Source: a candidate division KSB1 bacterium (GTDB lineage Bacteria > Zhuqueibacterota > Zhuqueibacteria > Zhuqueibacterales > Zhuqueibacteraceae). From it: a stretch of 64,000 bases of DNA. Below the pieces are notes generated by a model, which saw only the letters and a list, made by a program, of their open reading frames with translations, did not search any database and had not been told where the DNA came from. Every line of letters begins with the position of its first letter. Position 1 is the stretch's first letter. Made by a program: the position numbers and the translations under genes. Shown one piece after another: positions 1 to 8,648 of the stretch. The stretch lies in NCBI GenBank assembly GCA_034506175.1, contig JAPDQB010000001.1, positions 124,001-188,000 of the forward strand. Direction: 5' to 3'.

Positions 1-171
1 CTGCTCATTGACCTGTGGCAGATAGGAACGATGCTTCAAAGCTTGCAGCAATAAATCAAGATTGCGAAAACGATATCCGATCAATTTCGAAAATTTTTTC
101 GCATTTGTTTCAATGCCATCCCTTCCTGTAAGGTTGTTTTTCCTGAACAGGTCTTTTAGAAGATTCAGCAT
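1..171 (-). CDS. rnc: Ribonuclease III, N-terminal part (partial at window edge)
   Basis: Reading the minus strand from the ATG at 171 gives 57 codons open to the window edge. After a basic N-terminal extension the peptide contains KLIGYRFRNLDLLLQAL and then KHRSY, the hallmark start of the RNase III catalytic domain (family pattern: GYxFxxxxLLxxALTHxSY). RNase III cleaves double-stranded RNA in rRNA and mRNA processing. Its place directly downstream of fabF is the usual bacterial arrangement, which supports the call. The catalytic ENLEFLGD-type signature lies outside the window. No clear Shine-Dalgarno sequence precedes the ATG. Confidence 0.8.
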   Translation of the reverse strand, partial: MLNLLKDLFRKNNLTGRDGIETNAKKFSKLIGYRFRNLDLLLQALKHRSYLPQVNEQ

Positions 172-392
172 AATAGAAGCGGGCAAGACACCCGCGGGAA
201 CGGGTGAAAGACAAAAAGGCCACAAACAAAACAGGCCAACTCTTCGGCGTCAAATCCCCTGGTAAACTTGACTTCATCAAATTGAATCAGGAAGGCATTG
301 CGATCGAGGTGAGCAAGCCCCGCTCCTGGCCGGGCTTCCTCGCTTCGTTCGAAACGACGGTAATAAATTCGATTTCGCCAAGTTATAGTCGT

Positions 393-458
393 ACCACGAA
401 AATGCCGTAGCCCAGGCTTCCAGCTTGTCTTCGTTTGCAGGCTGGAACCCTGCGTTAC
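393..458. repeat. Dispersed repeat family 1, short copy A
   Basis: This stretch shares blocks with the longer copies near 7.2-7.5, 31.76-31.88 and 54.15-54.35 kb: ACCACGAAAATGCCGTAG, then CAGGCTTCCAGC, then TTTGCAGGCTGGAA and CCTGCGTTAC. The unit GCAGGCTGGAAGCCTGC is self-complementary and could fold into a small hairpin. It lies in the rnc-fabF intergenic gap (172-454) and touches the fabF stop region. Apart from this copy I see nothing convincing in that gap. Confidence 0.65.
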
Positions 459-1699
459 AGAATGAATTTTTTGACCACAAGACACACGTTGTGTCCGCCA
501 AAGCCGAACGAATTGGAGATGGCGACGTTCACCTCCCGGCGCACGGCAGCATTGGGCGTGTAATTCAAGAAGCACTCAGGATCAGCGGTGATTTGATTGA
601 TCGTGGGATGAATCATATCATCGCGGCACGTCAACGCTGTGGCGATCAACTCCACAGCGCCGCTCGCACCCAGCAGGTGACCGATCATCGATTTCGTCGA
701 ACTGATGTTGAGCTTGGCGGCGTGATCGCCAAAAACGGTGGCGATGGCCTGTGTTTCGTTTTTGTCGTTCGCCGGCGTCGAGGTGCCATGAGCGTTGATA
801 TATTGCACGTCTTCCGGAGCCACACCGGCGTTCTTCAAGGCGATGCGCATAGCGCGAACCGCGCCTTCACCGCCGGGCGCCGGCTGGGTGATATGATAGG
901 CGTCAGCACTGTAACCGGCGCCAACAACTTCGGCGTAAATTTTCGCGTTGCGGCGGCTGGCGCTCTCCAAAGATTCGAGCACCAAAATCCCGCCACCTTC
1001 GCCCATCACAAAGCCGTCGCGCTCCAAATCAAAAGGCCGGCTTGCCCTCTGTGGATCATCGTTGCGTGTGGACAGCGCTTTCATCGCGTTGAAACCACCG
1101 ACGCCCATCGGTGTGATCGTGGCTTCCGAGCCGCCACAGATCATCGCGTCGGCTTCGCCGCGCTGGACATAACGAAAGCTTTCGCCGATGGCATGCGAAC
1201 TGGAGGCGCAAGCCGAGATGATCGAATAATTGGGGCCTTTGAAGCCATACTGCATGGAAATATGGCCCGGCGCAATATCCGCAATCATCATCGGAATAAA
1301 AAAAGGGCTGATACGACCGGGCCCCTTTTCAAACAGCTTGCGCCCCTCGCGCTCGAACGTGTCCATGCCGCCGATGCCGGAGCTGACAATCACGCCGACG
1401 CTATCCTTGTCAATTGGCGCCGCAAGCAGGCCGGAGTCTTCAAGCGCAAGTTTAGCCGCTGCCAGCGCAAAATGAGTAAACAGATCCATGCGCCGGGCTT
1501 CTTTTTTGTCGATATAATCCTCGGCATTGAAATTTTTGACTTCCGCGGCAATCTTGGTGTCGAACTGGACGGCGTCAAAGCGCGTTATGGCGCCCACGCC
1601 GGATTTGCCGGCGAGCAGATTTTGCCAAAACTCCTCCACCGTGTGCCCGAGCGGCGAAATCACGCCCATGCCGGTGATGACGACCCGTCGCTCATGCAT
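455..1699 (-). CDS. fabF: 3-oxoacyl-[acyl-carrier-protein] synthase II (KAS II)
   Basis: A 414-residue condensing enzyme that elongates acyl-ACP with malonyl-ACP in type II fatty acid synthesis. The thiolase-fold Cys-His-His triad is visible: C164 in SACASSSHAIG, H304 in INAHGTSTP and H341 in MIGHLLGASGAVE, with the conserved Lys at 336. The length matches the family (about 412). It sits directly downstream of acpP on the same strand, the standard acpP-fabF pairing, which separates it from FabB and from polyketide KS domains. It ends about 280 bases before rnc. Confidence 0.96.
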   Translation of the reverse strand: MHERRVVITGMGVISPLGHTVEEFWQNLLAGKSGVGAITRFDAVQFDTKIAAEVKNFNAEDYIDKKEARRMDLFTHFALAAAKLALEDSGLLAAPIDKDSVGVIVSSGIGGMDTFEREGRKLFEKGPGRISPFFIPMMIADIAPGHISMQYGFKGPNYSIISACASSSHAIGESFRYVQRGEADAMICGGSEATITPMGVGGFNAMKALSTRNDDPQRASRPFDLERDGFVMGEGGGILVLESLESASRRNAKIYAEVVGAGYSADAYHITQPAPGGEGAVRAMRIALKNAGVAPEDVQYINAHGTSTPANDKNETQAIATVFGDHAAKLNISSTKSMIGHLLGASGAVELIATALTCRDDMIHPTINQITADPECFLNYTPNAAVRREVNVAISNSFGFGGHNVCLVVKKFIL

Positions 1700-1769
1700 A
1701 GAAACGCCTACAAAATGGTGCGAAGCAATTTTTCAACAAACGATGATGAGCTTGTTGTCTCGCGCCCAA

Positions 1770-2021
1770 TCAGGTTTTATCCTTTTCTTGTTCTTTCTTT
1801 TTGAGGTACTCAATGGCCTGACCGACCGTCGTCATCTTCTCAGCGTCTTCGTCGGGAATTTCGATGTTGAACTCTTCCTCAAACTCCATGACCAGCTCGA
1901 CGGTATCCAGGGAATCGGCGCCGAGATCTTCAATGAATTTGGCTTCCGGCGTGACTTCATTGGCGTCAACACCGAGCTGATCCACGATGATCTGCTTGAC
2001 TTTTTCTTCGATATTTGCCAT
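1770..2021 (-). CDS. acpP: Acyl carrier protein
   Basis: An 83-residue acidic protein with the phosphopantetheine attachment motif GADSLD, the serine being residue 37. ACP carries the growing acyl chain for the Fab enzymes and for PlsX. Helix II ([16 protein letters not shown]) is the typical recognition helix. A strong Shine-Dalgarno (GGAGGAG) precedes the ATG. The Lys/Glu-rich C-terminus is slightly longer than in E. coli (78 aa). It lies between fabG and fabF. Confidence 0.97.
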   Translation of the reverse strand: MANIEEKVKQIIVDQLGVDANEVTPEAKFIEDLGADSLDTVELVMEFEEEFNIEIPDEDAEKMTTVGQAIEYLKKKEQEKDKT

Positions 2022-2099
2022 TTCGCTTTCACTCCTCCGTTTGGGTAAATGGGGTTAAAGTTGTTTTCATTGTTTGATTCCAAATTTTATCGTGCTTCA

Positions 2100-2147
2100 T
2101 TTTGTAAATTTTAAATTAAAAATTTTCAATTTAAAATTCACAATCAC
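2100..2147. repeat. AT-rich palindromic element between fabG and acpP
   Basis: An almost pure A/T inverted repeat built from AAATTTTAAATT and AATTTAAAATT blocks around an AATTTTCAATTT centre. A near-identical element lies at 4073-4116 between fabH and fabD. Both could form hairpins inside the fab operon mRNA. Neither has a GC-rich stem like a terminator, so a small mobile or processing element is more likely than a transcription stop. Confidence 0.55.
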
Positions 2148-2170
2148 TTTTAATGCGATCACAAGCCGTG

Positions 2171-2917
2171 TTACGCCATCACCATCCCGCCATCGACGTT
2201 GAAAACCTGGCCGGTGATATAATCTGAATCCGGCGAGGCGAGAAACGCGACAACGCCGGCGACATCTTCCGGCGTGCCGATTCTTTCGAGTGGGATTGAT
2301 TGCAGCATCGCGGTTTTTGCGGCTTCCGGTAAACCTGCGGTCATGTCCGTCAAAATGAATCCCGGCGCCACGGCATTGACTTGAATATTGCGGCTCGCCA
2401 GCTCGCGTGCCACGGATTTGGTCAAGCCGATGACGCCGGCTTTGGCGGCGCAATAATTCGCCTGGCCTTTGTTGCCCATCAGTGCCACAATCGAGGTGAT
2501 ATTGATGATCTTTCCGCTGCGTTGTTTCATCATGATCTTGCTGGCAGCGCGGATGCAGTTGAACGTACCGGTCAGATTGGTTGTAATCACCGCGTTCCAA
2601 TCCTCATCACTCATGCGCATAACGAGATTGTCGCGGGTGACCCCGGCGTTGTTGACGAGAATGTGAAGCGCGCCGAATTGATCGACCGTTCCTTTCATCA
2701 AAGCTTCAACTTGTTTGGCGTCGGCGACATTGGCTTCAAAGCCCGCTGCCTGGCCGCCGCTTTGGCGAATTTCGTCGGCGGTTTTATCGGCGCCGGCTTT
2801 GGTCGTCGCCGTCACGATGACTTTTGCGCCCTCGGCAGCCAAACGCAATGCAATCGCCCTTCCAATTCCGCGCGAGCTGCCGGTAATAACTGCAACTTTG
2901 TTTTTTAATTTTTCCAT
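2171..2917 (-). CDS. fabG: 3-oxoacyl-[acyl-carrier-protein] reductase
   Basis: A 248-residue classical short-chain dehydrogenase performing the NADPH-dependent reduction of 3-oxoacyl-ACP. The cofactor motif TGSSRGIG is at residues 12-19, NNAG at 89-92, and the catalytic set is N114, S142, Y155 and K159 (YCAAK). The C-terminal GQVFNVDGGMVM is typical of FabG. It lies between fabD and acpP. The 225-base gap upstream to fabD contains no gene, only a short GC hairpin near 3067-3095 (CGCCTT/AAGGCG). Confidence 0.96.
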   Translation of the reverse strand: MEKLKNKVAVITGSSRGIGRAIALRLAAEGAKVIVTATTKAGADKTADEIRQSGGQAAGFEANVADAKQVEALMKGTVDQFGALHILVNNAGVTRDNLVMRMSDEDWNAVITTNLTGTFNCIRAASKIMMKQRSGKIINITSIVALMGNKGQANYCAAKAGVIGLTKSVARELASRNIQVNAVAPGFILTDMTAGLPEAAKTAMLQSIPLERIGTPEDVAGVVAFLASPDSDYITGQVFNVDGGMVMA

Positions 2918-3142
2918 CTCATTCCTAAGAATCAGCTAAATCACTCATTTAAATAATTCAAATTTATCTAAATCAGCCACGCCATATTCTTGTCCCTTGG
3001 TTTTGAATATTCCTGAAATCTTTTTAAATCACTGAATAAATCACCCATGGCTGCACCTCTATTAAACTCGCCTTCGTCGACTTCAAGGCGAATTTTTTAA
3101 AGCCGCCAGAGATGGATTTGTAAACAGATTGTGCGCACAACA

Positions 3143-4063
3143 TCAAATCGCTTCCAACTCGGCAACTTTTCCAACCGTCTTCGCGGCAAAATTTTTATCA
3201 ATGCGTTTCAGCAATCCCGCCAGAACATTGCCCGGGCCGACTTCGTAAAATTGTGTCGCGCCGCTGGCGATCATGTTTTCGATAATCTCGACCCAGCGCA
3301 CCGGGCTGGTGAGCTGCTCATCCAAACGTTGGCGCAATTCGTTCGCCTGGCGAGTTGGTTTCGCCGTGACGTTCGAATAAATCGGACAGCTTGCTTCACG
3401 AAAATGCGTGTTCTGCAAACTTTCGCGCAAGCCGTCGCGCGCGCCGGACATCAACGGTGAATGAAACGCGCCGCCAACCGCGAGCTGCTTCGCCATTTTG
3501 GCGCCTTTGGCTTTGGCAAGCGCCATCGCCTGTTGCACGCCGGCCACTGATCCGGAGACGGCGATTTGTCCCGGCGAATTAAAGTTAGCCGGACAGACGA
3601 TTCCGGCGCTGGCGGCTTCATGACAAACCGCTTGCACTTCCGCCGGATCGAGACCGACAATCGCTGCCATCGTGCCTGGATTTTCCAGACCAGCGCGCTG
3701 CATCAATTCGCCGCGGCGTTTGACCAAAAGCAGGGCCTCGTCAAAATCGAGCACGCCGGCGGCATACAAGGCGGAATATTCTCCGAGGCTATGGCCGGCC
3801 GCCATGTCGGGCTTGATGCCTTTTTCCGCCAGCAGCCGTGTCACAATCGCGCTGTGAATGAAAATGGCCGGTTGCGTCACATCGGTTTGCGTCAATTTCT
3901 CTTCCGGTCCGGCAAAACAAATTTGCTGAATATCGAAACCGAGCAGTTGATTAGCCCGGGAAAAAAATTCCTGCGCCAGCGGAAATTTCTCACAAAGATC
4001 TTTGGCCATGCCGACGTACTGCGAGGCCTGGCCGGGAAATATAAACGCGCGACGTTCGTTCAT
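3143..4063 (-). CDS. fabD: Malonyl-CoA:ACP transacylase
   Basis: A 306-residue acyltransferase that loads malonate from CoA onto ACP. The nucleophile motif GHSLGEYSAL has the serine at residue 92, and the catalytic His is H201 in GGAFHSPLM. The N-terminal FIFPGQASQYVGM is diagnostic. The length is normal for FabD (about 305-310). It lies between fabH and fabG in the canonical cluster. Confidence 0.96.
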   Translation of the reverse strand: MNERRAFIFPGQASQYVGMAKDLCEKFPLAQEFFSRANQLLGFDIQQICFAGPEEKLTQTDVTQPAIFIHSAIVTRLLAEKGIKPDMAAGHSLGEYSALYAAGVLDFDEALLLVKRRGELMQRAGLENPGTMAAIVGLDPAEVQAVCHEAASAGIVCPANFNSPGQIAVSGSVAGVQQAMALAKAKGAKMAKQLAVGGAFHSPLMSGARDGLRESLQNTHFREASCPIYSNVTAKPTRQANELRQRLDEQLTSPVRWVEIIENMIASGATQFYEVGPGNVLAGLLKRIDKNFAAKTVGKVAELEAI

Positions 4064-4072
4064 GCACCAGGC

Positions 4073-4116
4073 TTAAATTTTAAATTGCAAATTTTCAATT
4101 TAAAATTTTAAATTGA
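4073..4116. repeat. AT-rich palindromic element between fabH and fabD
   Basis: The second copy of the element seen at 2100-2147, again made of TTAAATTTTAAATT and TTTTCAATTTAAAATT blocks with dyad symmetry. Its position inside an operon, repeated in two gaps of the same gene cluster, suggests either independent insertions or a shared mRNA function. Confidence 0.55.
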
Positions 4117-4138
4117 TTTTCCAAAGAATCACAGAATG

Positions 4139-5125
4139 CTAAAATTGCACAATAACCGAACCCCAGGTGAAGCCGCCGCCAAATGCCACCAGCAAACAGC
4201 GGTCGCCGGATTTCAATCGGCCTTTTTCCAGCGCTTCATCGATGGCAATCGGAATCGAAGCCGCCGAAGTGTTGCCGTAATCCTGGACGTTCACATAAAC
4301 TTTTTCCAAAGGCATGCCGACGCGCTTGGCCGTGGCGTTGATGATTCGCATATTGGCTTGATGCGGAATCAACAACTGTATATCATCGCCGGCCAAATTA
4401 TTTTTGGCCAAAATATGCTCGGCAGCGTCGCCCATGGCGGTGACGGCGTGTTTGAAAACTTCGCGCCCTTCCATCCGCAGGAACATCATTTTCTCGGCGA
4501 GCGCTACATCGGTTGGAACTTTGGTGCCGCCGCCCGGCATGCAAAGCAGATGCGTCAAGCGGCCATCGCTTTTCATGAAGGTATCGATGATGCCACGCTT
4601 GCCGTCGCTGGGTCCGAGCACCGCAGCACCCGCCGCGTCGCCGAAAAGCACGCAGGTGGCGCGATCGGTCCAGTCCGTGATGCGGCTCAAAATTTCACCG
4701 CCGATGACGAGCACATGCCGGGCTTTGCCGGAGGCAATCAAGCTATCGGCCATGGACAAGCCGTAAATAAAACCGGTGCAGGCGGCGGCGATATCAAAGG
4801 CCGCGGCATTTTCAGCGCCCAACATTTCCTGCACGTAACAGGCGGTTGACGGGAACGTGACATCGCCGGTGACGGTGGCAAGAATGATGGCGTCGATTTT
4901 TTCGGCAGGTATTTGCGCGGCCTGCAACGCCGCGCGTCCCGCTTCTGCGCACAGGCCGGAGGTGGTGTCCTTCTCGTCGGCGATGTAGCGGCGTTCGATG
5001 CCGGTGCGCTCGCGAATCCATTCGTCGGTGGTGTCAACCATTTTTTCCAAATCGAAATTGGTCAACACGCGCTTCGGCACGGCGCGACCGGTGCCGAGGA
5101 TCATGGAACTAGGCCTCTTGTTCAA
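4139..5125 (-). CDS. fabH: 3-oxoacyl-[acyl-carrier-protein] synthase III (KAS III)
   Basis: Starts fatty acid synthesis by condensing acetyl-CoA (or a branched primer) with malonyl-ACP. With the TTG start at 5125 the triad is C116 (DIAAACTGFIYG), H255 (IPHQANMRI) and N285 (YGNTSAAS). Two starts are plausible. The TTG at 5125 has GGAG nine bases upstream and overlaps the plsX stop. An ATG at 5104 has AGAGG about nine bases upstream but would begin right at the first beta strand (MILGTG). I kept the TTG because known FabH proteins carry a few residues before that strand. Confidence 0.95.
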   Translation of the reverse strand: MNKRPSSMILGTGRAVPKRVLTNFDLEKMVDTTDEWIRERTGIERRYIADEKDTTSGLCAEAGRAALQAAQIPAEKIDAIILATVTGDVTFPSTACYVQEMLGAENAAAFDIAAACTGFIYGLSMADSLIASGKARHVLVIGGEILSRITDWTDRATCVLFGDAAGAAVLGPSDGKRGIIDTFMKSDGRLTHLLCMPGGGTKVPTDVALAEKMMFLRMEGREVFKHAVTAMGDAAEHILAKNNLAGDDIQLLIPHQANMRIINATAKRVGMPLEKVYVNVQDYGNTSAASIPIAIDEALEKGRLKSGDRCLLVAFGGGFTWGSVIVQF

Positions 5126-6149
5126 CGAGTTTTACTCCGTTTTGAGTTTGCAATTCTTCGCCAATAATTTGGGTGACACCTTCCGAAACCATTTTGACGG
5201 CCTCACGGATGGCATTTCGAATCGCTTTGGGCGTCGAGCCGCCGTGGCAAATGATGCAGACGCCGTTAATGCCCAACAACGGCGCGCCGCCGTATTCCTC
5301 ATAATCAAAAATTTTGCGCAAGCCGGTAAAAGTCGGCTGCAACAAAAAAGCGCCGATTTGGCGAAAAATTCTTTTGCCGATTTGCCGCTTGATGTGATGG
5401 CGAAACACCGCGCCGAGACTTTCGGCAAACTTGAGAATGACGTTGCCGACAAAACCGTCACACACGACAACGTCCGCCGTGCCTTTGAGAATATCGCGGC
5501 CTTCGACATTGCCGATAAAATTCAGATTGTCGCGCGCTTCCAACAGCCCGTAAGCCTCGCGGATAACTTCGGTGCCTTTGGAGCGCTCTTCGCCGTTGCT
5601 CAAAAGCGCCACTTTGGGCGACTCCAGGCCGATGACACGATTCATGAAGATGCTGCCCATCAAACCGAATTGCACGAGTTGAATCGGTTTGCAGTCGACG
5701 TTGGCGCCGACGTCGATGAGCAGCGTCACGCCATAACCGTTTGGAATAAGCGAGCCGATGCCCGGGCGATTGACGCCGCGAATGCGTCCGAGTTCCATCA
5801 AACTCGCTGCCATGGCGGCGCCGGTGTGGCCGGCGCTAACCACCGCATCGACTTGGCCCTCGCGATGCAGACGCGCCGCCACCAACACGGAGGCGTCTTT
5901 TTTCTTTTTCAACGCCACCGTGGGAACATCACACATCTCGATTTTTTCCGAAGCGTGATAAATCGAGTAACGCAAATTTTCGCCGCGGGTCAACAAAGGA
6001 TGCCGGTTGATTTCCTGCTCGATTTGCGCCTTGTCGCCGACGAACACAATTTCGTAATCGCCGTGAGCCAGCTTTGCCGCTTCCAAGCCGCCTTGCACTA
6101 TCGCCGCCGGCGCATGATCCCCGCCCATGGCGTCCAATGCGATACGCAT
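5109..6149 (-). CDS. plsX: Phosphate acyltransferase
   Basis: A 346-residue enzyme converting acyl-ACP to acyl-phosphate for phosphatidic acid synthesis. The start MRIALDAMGGDHAP is diagnostic, as are the internal ALLSNGEERSKG and VCDGFVGNVILK. It lies between rpmF and fabH, the most conserved neighbourhood of plsX. Its end overlaps the TTG start candidate of fabH by 17 bases, suggesting translational coupling. Confidence 0.96.
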   Translation of the reverse strand: MRIALDAMGGDHAPAAIVQGGLEAAKLAHGDYEIVFVGDKAQIEQEINRHPLLTRGENLRYSIYHASEKIEMCDVPTVALKKKKDASVLVAARLHREGQVDAVVSAGHTGAAMAASLMELGRIRGVNRPGIGSLIPNGYGVTLLIDVGANVDCKPIQLVQFGLMGSIFMNRVIGLESPKVALLSNGEERSKGTEVIREAYGLLEARDNLNFIGNVEGRDILKGTADVVVCDGFVGNVILKFAESLGAVFRHHIKRQIGKRIFRQIGAFLLQPTFTGLRKIFDYEEYGGAPLLGINGVCIICHGGSTPKAIRNAIREAVKMVSEGVTQIIGEELQTQNGVKLVEQEA

Positions 6150-6270
6150 ATCCTATTCTCAAAAAATTTTAGAATGATTCGCGCCATTCGTCAAGCTTTA
6201 AACCATCACCAGGTCGAAAGCATACAATGTTCTCGATCCCTCCAGGGCGTTCACCGTTCAAGACGCGTGT

Positions 6271-6453
6271 TTATTTCTCGCGCGGCAAGAAAACTGAACG
6301 ATCACCATAATAACCGCAATTCGGGCAGGCGCGATGCGGCAGCTTGGGCTGGCGGCAATTGGAGCAAGGCACAACATTCGGCGCCGCAAGCTTCCAATGT
6401 GTCCGGCGTTTATCACGACGAGTACGGGAGTGTCGACGTTTGGGATTGGGCAC
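6271..6453 (-). CDS. rpmF: 50S ribosomal protein L32
   Basis: A 60-residue basic protein beginning MPNPKRRHSRTRRDKRRTH, with a zinc-ribbon pattern CSNC then CPNCGYY, as in cysteine-containing L32 proteins. Bacterial genomes very often place rpmF between a YceD-like gene and plsX, as here. Four cysteines are intact, so this is a zinc-binding form. Confidence 0.95.
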   Translation of the reverse strand: MPNPKRRHSRTRRDKRRTHWKLAAPNVVPCSNCRQPKLPHRACPNCGYYGDRSVFLPREK

Positions 6454-6547
6454 GACGTTACCTTCTTTCTGATCTTAATGAGCACGGCGCTTCGAGTTTG
6501 TTCTGACTATCATAAAACCGAGGCCGGCTGGGTTCAAGGCAAATTTT

Positions 6548-7045
6548 TTATAAAAGCTTGCGCAGCGCCTCCCACCGGGGATCGGCCGGCGGCGCGGCGC
6601 ACCGACATGCTTCGATGTTGAGATCGGCGCCGCAACCGGCGCACAGCCCCCGGCATTCTTCCGAGCACAACAGCTTCATCGGAATGGCGAGCAAAATCGT
6701 ATCGCGAAGATCAGGCGTGAGGTCGATTTCTTTCGCGTCGGGCGCGAGATAATGAATCTCATCGGCGTCGCTCAGCTCGAGCATCGCCTGATCGCTCGAG
6801 TAAATCACTTGACCCTCCCCGCTTAATTTTTTCTCGACTTCACACGTACAGCGATCACATGCAAAGCGCCCACCGATTTGGACAAAACTTTTCAACACGT
6901 ACTGCGGTGAGCGCTTCTCCATATCGATGCGAATCTTCACCTCATCGTTCAGATTCGGGTGATTCTCCAGGCCAAACTCTGCCAGTCTCTCCACGAAGTT
7001 GAACGTGTGCAGCCCTTCAGACAGACTTGCAAGCGAAATCTTCAT
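6548..7045 (-). CDS. YceD/DUF177 family protein
   Basis: A 165-residue protein with the DUF177 pattern: an N-terminal beta-rich part, a cysteine pair FACDRCTCEV near residue 62, the acidic IDLTPDLRDTILLAIPMK block, and a C-terminal zinc-like CSEECRGLCAGCGADLN. The family is fixed next to rpmF. In plants and E. coli YceD is linked to 23S rRNA accumulation, but its exact activity is unsettled. It is the first gene of the lipid/ribosomal operon, with a promoter just upstream. Confidence 0.88.
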   Translation of the reverse strand: MKISLASLSEGLHTFNFVERLAEFGLENHPNLNDEVKIRIDMEKRSPQYVLKSFVQIGGRFACDRCTCEVEKKLSGEGQVIYSSDQAMLELSDADEIHYLAPDAKEIDLTPDLRDTILLAIPMKLLCSEECRGLCAGCGADLNIEACRCAAPPADPRWEALRKLL

Positions 7046-7075
7046 ATTGCATCGCTGGAAAAGATTAGTGATGAA

Positions 7076-7103
7076 TTTATAAAAAAAAAGTGTTATAAGT
7101 CAA
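7076..7103 (-). promoter_or_regulatory. Sigma70-like promoter of the yceD-rpmF-plsX-fab operon
   Basis: On the minus strand TTGACT (7103-7098) is followed after 16 bases by TATAAA (7081-7076). The spacer carries a run of nine T. The predicted transcription start lies about 25 bases before the yceD ATG at 7045. This is the only good promoter seen upstream of the lipid cluster. Confidence 0.6.
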
Positions 7104-7166
7104 GATAAAAGTTGCGCAATATTGACTTTCGTTGCAAGCTTTTGACAACTGAAAATCTGTTCATAC

Positions 7167-7515
7167 AACCATAGTATCCTCTGAAAATAAGTTCGTCGTT
7201 GCGCCTTTAGGCGTCGGGCTCCCGACAAAAGTTGAACGCCTGAAGGCGACACGACAATCGTTTATTTTCATCATTATCGGGTGCCGCGCCCGGCATGGGC
7301 AATTACCACGAAAATGCCGTAGCGCAGGCTTCCAGCCGGCATGCAGACAAGATCTCTGCGCTACATTTTCATCGTGAGGGGTGTGCCAACGTACATGACA
7401 AATTACTCTGGAAAAACCATCCCTGGCCTGCGGCAGGGCAGGCACGACCGCGAAATTTTTTGTAGCGCAAGCTTCCAGCTGGCCTTCGTTTGCAGGCTGG
7501 AAGCCTGCGTTAGGG
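7167..7515. repeat. Dispersed repeat family 1, long composite copy B
   Basis: Most of the yceD-SPOR gap is repeat. Positions 7167-7373 match the reverse complement of the copy at 31755-31884, sharing CTCTGAAAATAAGTTC, GTTGCGCC, ATCGGGTGCCGCG, CCGGCATGGG and ATTACCACGAAAA. Positions 7300-7515 match, in inverse orientation, the copy at 54155-54345, including CCATCCCTGGCCTGCGGCAG. Relative to the 31.8-kb copy it contains about 65 extra bases (7201-7267) with a GCGCCTTTAGGCGT hairpin. Repeated GCAGGCTGGAAGCCTGCG units make it highly self-complementary. No coding role is apparent. Confidence 0.8.
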
Positions 7516-7974
7516 CTTGCGGTAGCGATCGACCCAATAGCCGGACTCCAAAAGTTCCGTCAAGCGGGCCGCCATTTCCCGCGCTTCGGCCTTAGTCGCG
7601 TAAGCGCCGACGCGGACACGATACCACGTCCCGCCCAGCGATGGAATATACGCGCTCTGCACGTAGGCGTTGAAGCCTTTCTCGCTAAAACGCTGCGCAT
7701 CCCGCTCCGCGCGCCGTTGCGTTCGCCACGATGAGACTTGCACGGTGTACCTGCCTTCCGTGTCCATCACCACTTGCGGCGGCGGCTGCGCCGGTGGTTC
7801 TTGCGTTGGCAATTCCACTGGTGTGGCCAAAGAATCGCCGATAATGTTCGCTTGTGTAACTGTTGATTCCGGCTTTTTTTCTTTATTTGTCCATACCAGC
7901 CAGCCCAACAAAACGGCTACTCCCACGATCAAAATTCCCCCGATCCAGGCGATAGTCCGATTTCCGTTCTCCAT
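7510..7974 (-). CDS. Membrane-anchored SPOR domain protein
   Basis: A 154-residue protein from the ATG at 7974, chosen because GGAG lies eight bases upstream; the frame is open further but lacks a better site. Residues 6-24 (IAWIGGILIVGVAVLLGWL) form one membrane helix. A Pro/Gln-rich linker follows, then a SPOR domain from about residue 78 (YTVQVSSWRTQRRAERDAQ, then WYRVRVGAYATKAEA). SPOR domains bind denuded septal peptidoglycan, so a role at the division site is likely. The 3' end runs into repeat family 1. Confidence 0.85.
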   Translation of the reverse strand: MENGNRTIAWIGGILIVGVAVLLGWLVWTNKEKKPESTVTQANIIGDSLATPVELPTQEPPAQPPPQVVMDTEGRYTVQVSSWRTQRRAERDAQRFSEKGFNAYVQSAYIPSLGGTWYRVRVGAYATKAEAREMAARLTELLESGYWVDRYRKP

Positions 7975-8095
7975 GGTTAATTCTCCGTGAATGCTTGAGG
8001 TGATCAACTTCTCGAACGGTTCCTTTGCAACTGGCCGGCGGCATCGTTCTTGCATCGTGCAAAGAATCTCGAGTAAAAACTGCTGGCTTTTCGAG

Positions 8096-8518
8096 CTATT
8101 GCGCTTCGATCAACTTCTGGCCAGAAAAATAAAAAGCGATTTCGATCCGCCCGTTTTCCGGAGAGTCCGAGCCATGCACGATGTTGTTTTGCTTGCTGGC
8201 GGCGAAATCCCGCCGGATTGTTCCCGCCGCGGCTTCGGCCGGATCGGTGGCGCCAATCAGCTTGCGGAAGTCGGCCACGGCATTTTCCTTTTCCAGCGCG
8301 AGCACCACCACTGGGCCGCTCGACATGAAACCAACCAAATCTTTATAAAAGCCGCGCTCTTTATGGACTTCATAAAATTTTCCCGCCACCTCCGGAGTCA
8401 GGCGTGTCATTTTCATGCCGATTATCCGAAATCCCGCGGCTTCGATGCGGTCGAGCACTTTGCCCATTTTCTTTGCTGCAACACAATCTGGTTTGAGAAT
8501 TGCGAGGGTACGTTCCAA
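8096..8518 (-). CDS. ndk: Nucleoside diphosphate kinase
   Basis: A 140-residue kinase balancing NTP pools by a phosphohistidine mechanism. The active site [10 protein letters not shown] carries H115, and [12 protein letters not shown] is the usual N-terminus. The start is TTG at 8518, with GGGAG nine bases upstream. No ATG exists near the family N-terminus. The length is typical. Confidence 0.96.
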   Translation of the reverse strand: MERTLAILKPDCVAAKKMGKVLDRIEAAGFRIIGMKMTRLTPEVAGKFYEVHKERGFYKDLVGFMSSGPVVVLALEKENAVADFRKLIGATDPAEAAAGTIRRDFAASKQNNIVHGSDSPENGRIEIAFYFSGQKLIEAQ

Positions 8519-8648
8519 AGTTGATTTCTCCCTAATTTAAAATGATTTGAATGATAACACAAAAACTCAGAAATTTATAAAAGCCCACGCCCGCACGGAT
8601 GTTTTTATCAGTTGGGCTCAACCTATCCGGTGGGGATTCCCCTTCAAC

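Noticed and set aside
204..410. Plus-strand open frame before fabF
   Set aside because: Overlaps repeat copy A, has no ribosome site and no family pattern; treated as intergenic.
3067..3102. Terminator between fabD and fabG
   Set aside because: The CGCCTT/AAGGCG hairpin is followed by T only on the plus strand, opposite to the genes, so it is unlikely to stop the operon.
7161..7445. Minus-strand frame in the yceD-SPOR gap
   Set aside because: It is entirely translation of repeat family 1.
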